Source: Streptomyces albus subsp. chlorinus (GTDB taxonomy: Bacteria > Actinomycetota > Actinomycetes > Streptomycetales > Streptomycetaceae). From it: a stretch of 64,000 nt of DNA. Positions 62,266-64,000 of this stretch are shown here, piece after piece; the first letter of the stretch is position 1, and each line of letters starts with the position of its first letter. Made by a program: the position numbers and the translations under genes. Under the pieces are notes generated by a model that made no database searches, was not told where the DNA came from, and was given only the letters and a program-made list of their open reading frames with translations. The DNA lies in NCBI RefSeq assembly GCF_013302895.1, contig NZ_VJOK01000001.1, positions 7,475,767-7,539,766 of the forward strand, written 5' to 3'.

Positions 62266-62537
62266 CTCCCCAGCCTCCCGGAAGCCGCAGCACCGGGAGA
62301 CAAAAGTGCTGCGCCTAGCGCATTGAGATGTGTCCATGCCGTGGGTGAAGTGGTAGGCTGGCCAACTTTGCTCAGGCGGCATGGTCGGCTCGCAGGAGGC
62401 AGGAGTTGTGACGTTGGGGCGGGATCGGAAGGTCAGCCCACTCGGAACCGAGTGTCGCGGATGTTCACTGGTCTATTCACGGTGAGGCTGGTTTTGTTCG
62501 TTATGGATTGCGATGTATTTCCATTTTGGAGGTTGCA

Positions 62538-62864
62538 GTGAAAGACCAATTGCGGATCCGGATGAGAGGGGAGCTTGCGGGCGGGCTTTCCAGCTTCCGG
62601 GAACAGGTGGGGCTGACGCCGCGAGGCCGCCTCAGTGATGACTGGGACCAGGAGTTCGGGAGGCGGGAGCTCCGACCGAGGGTGCAGGGTCGGGCGAAGC
62701 TGACACTGTGGCGTTATGCAGACGATGATTGGATGATTGTTCTCAGGTACGAGCGTGACCCTCTCCCCTCGGACGAAGTAGAAGGGATGAGGCAGAACAT
62801 TCTGAATGCCGCAACGGCTGCGGGCATAACCGTAGTTGCTCAGTCACCTGCGGGGAGGGGGTAG
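62538..62864 (+). CDS. small unknown protein
   Basis: 108 residues from GTG 62538, with GGAGG seven bases upstream. It is basic at the start (KDQLRIRMRGELAGG), mixed alpha/beta, with ELRPRVQGRAKLTLWRYADD and a WMIVLRYERD strand, and no recognisable motif. Codon bias is weaker than in neighbours, with more A/T at third positions, hinting at acquired DNA. The preceding 272 bp up to the tniQ start are also relatively A/T-rich. Confidence 0.6.
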   Translation: MKDQLRIRMRGELAGGLSSFREQVGLTPRGRLSDDWDQEFGRRELRPRVQGRAKLTLWRYADDDWMIVLRYERDPLPSDEVEGMRQNILNAATAAGITVVAQSPAGRG

Positions 62865-62921
62865 GTGTCACTGATTGATGTTAGGTGTTTCGTATTCAGT
62901 GGTTCGGCGTGAAGGATTTAA

Positions 62922-63662
62922 GTGAGGCTTGTGGCCGCGCAGCCTAGTGTGATGACGGTCGCCAGCTGGAATGTTCTGCACCGTGTGCATGGCGAGAACT
63001 GGGACGAGGATGTCCTTGTGCGCTGCCCGGATGAGTCCGAGCGGATCGCCGCTGTGACAGCCCTGCTGGAGGAACGAGACGAGCAGGTCATCGCTCTTCA
63101 GGTGGTCAGCGGTGACCAGTTGGCCGCCCTCCGCGGTGCGCTGACCGGCCGGACGGTGCACGCGTTGAGGTATCCGCGCGTTCCGGCACCGCGCCGGGGC
63201 ATCTGCTCGCTTCGAGACCCCGGGGAGTATCTCGTGCTTCTGGTCGACGGACCGAGCCGCCAGATCGCTGCCGAGTCCTTCGAGAATGATCTGGGGAAGG
63301 GCGCACTCGCTGTCGAGACCGACGGAATGCTGATCGTCGCCACGCATGTGAGCGGCAATCAGCGGCGCACGCACCAACTGGCACGCCTGGCCGAGCTGGC
63401 CGCCACACCGACGGGATGCCCGGCGGTACTCCTCGGTGACTTCAACACCGGCCGTGCCACCGTGGCATCGGCTCTGGGCACGGGCTTCGCGGTCGTGGAT
63501 CTCCCACCGGACGCCCTGCCGACACGGCCGCACACATCAGGCTCGACATCGCGGTGGATCGACCATGTGGTCGTGCACGGCGCTGGTGTCAGCAGCGCCG
63601 CAGTCGAGAGTACGGACGGTCTCTCGGACCACAACCTGATCAGCGCGAGCCTCATCGTGTGA
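62922..63662 (+). CDS. EEP-fold (endonuclease/exonuclease/phosphatase-like) protein
   Basis: 246 residues from GTG 62922 with GAAGGA upstream. EEP motifs are ASWNVLHRVHGENWDED, VIALQVVSGDQL, GMLIVATHVSG, VLLGDFNTGRA, RWIDHVVVHG and LSDHNLISASLIV. The usual metal-binding Glu after LQ reads Val (LQVV), whereas the Asp, Asn and His of the other motifs are kept. No signal peptide is visible, so it is likely cytoplasmic. Similar proteins occur in variable streptomycete loci; the substrate is unknown and reduced activity is possible. Confidence 0.78.
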   Translation: MRLVAAQPSVMTVASWNVLHRVHGENWDEDVLVRCPDESERIAAVTALLEERDEQVIALQVVSGDQLAALRGALTGRTVHALRYPRVPAPRRGICSLRDPGEYLVLLVDGPSRQIAAESFENDLGKGALAVETDGMLIVATHVSGNQRRTHQLARLAELAATPTGCPAVLLGDFNTGRATVASALGTGFAVVDLPPDALPTRPHTSGSTSRWIDHVVVHGAGVSSAAVESTDGLSDHNLISASLIV

Positions 63663-63735
63663 TCCCCCGCTGCTGTTGCGCAGGTGATAGCGGGCCTGTT
63701 CGGCGGTGTCGGTGCCGGGTGGGACGCTGCCTGGG

Positions 63736-63984
63736 ATGAGTCAGCCGCGCCGGCGGGTCTACGGCAGTGACCACGATGACCCGTACCCGTATGCCCGCCC
63801 CGGTCACACCTACCGCGAGCTGGTGGGCGATCCGCTCGACGTCACCGGATCCAGCGAGGAAGAACTGGCCGAGGGCGCGGCCCTGATTACCGAGATCGGC
63901 CAATTCGGCCCCGGCGGCCGTGCCCTTTACGGCCCCCGCCCCACCAATCCCTCGCTGTGGGATTGGGAAGGCGACTGCCCCTGA
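63736..63984 (+). CDS. small hypothetical protein
   Basis: 82 residues from ATG 63736. It is acidic and Tyr/Pro-rich (RRVYGSDHDDPYPYARPGHT, YRELVGDPLDVTG, SSEEELAEGAALITEIGQFG). No domain is recognised. The coding bias and composition are typical of short Streptomyces proteins; a GTG at 63706 is an alternative start. Confidence 0.55.
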   Translation: MSQPRRRVYGSDHDDPYPYARPGHTYRELVGDPLDVTGSSEEELAEGAALITEIGQFGPGGRALYGPRPTNPSLWDWEGDCP

Positions 63985-64000
63985 AATCCGCGAAGAATTA

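Noticed and set aside
55193..62537. CRISPR-associated transposon
   Set aside because: No direct-repeat array, no Cas12k or Cascade-like gene and no tracr-like hairpin was seen within or beside the Tn7-like genes.

Overview
The window looks like chromosomal DNA of a Streptomyces or close relative. G+C is very high, third codon positions are mostly G or C, GTG starts are common, ATGA/GTGA gene overlaps are frequent, and the protein families are streptomycete in character. Gene calls come from reading the sequence; no database search was possible.

Core (about 5.4-32.9 kb): a salicylate-primed nonribosomal metallophore cluster. As I recall it, the gene order matches the coelibactin locus of S. 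coelicolor (around SCO7676-SCO7692). A salicyl-AMP ligase faces two NRPSs (ArCP-Cy-A-PCP-Cy-A-PCP, then Cy-A(MT)-PCP-TE). They are followed, mostly by 4-bp overlaps, by a saccharopine-dehydrogenase-like enzyme, a thiazolinyl imide reductase fused to a methyltransferase, a P450, a type II thioesterase, a second methyltransferase, two exporter-fold ABC half-transporters, a 23-codon ORF and an MbtI/Irp9-type salicylate synthase. A perfect 19-bp AT-rich palindrome of Fur/Zur type sits between the divergent ligase and NRPS genes. A 3Fe-4S ferredoxin lies upstream. Next to it is a degraded solute-binding-protein gene, suggesting loss of a dedicated importer.

Left flank (0-5.3 kb): a frameshifted alpha/beta hydrolase, an intact secreted CdtB-like nuclease joined to a lectin-like C-terminus, and Tn3-family remnants (resolvase and transposase pieces) around a dienelactone-hydrolase-like gene.

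Middle (33-47 kb): a small secreted protein, a divergent LysR/SnoaL-like pair, an ABC exporter preceded by a coupled 67-codon ORF, a FUSC-family membrane protein, an operon of metallo-beta-lactamase-fold hydrolase, carboxylesterase, RidA and an unknown protein, a lipoprotein EEP-family hydrolase, and a CmtR-like metal sensor whose partner transporter is truncated.

Right (47-64 kb): an eroded accessory region. An IS701-family element (1398 bp, 36-bp perfect inverted repeats, CTAG target duplication) sits in a broken gene. A frameshifted lactate/malate-dehydrogenase-like gene and several streptomycete hypothetical genes follow. Next is a Tn7-like gene set on the minus strand (tniQ, tnsA, tnsB, tnsC and a second, frameshifted tniQ) enclosing a helicase fragment. 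The window ends with a small unknown protein, another EEP-fold protein and a short hypothetical gene.
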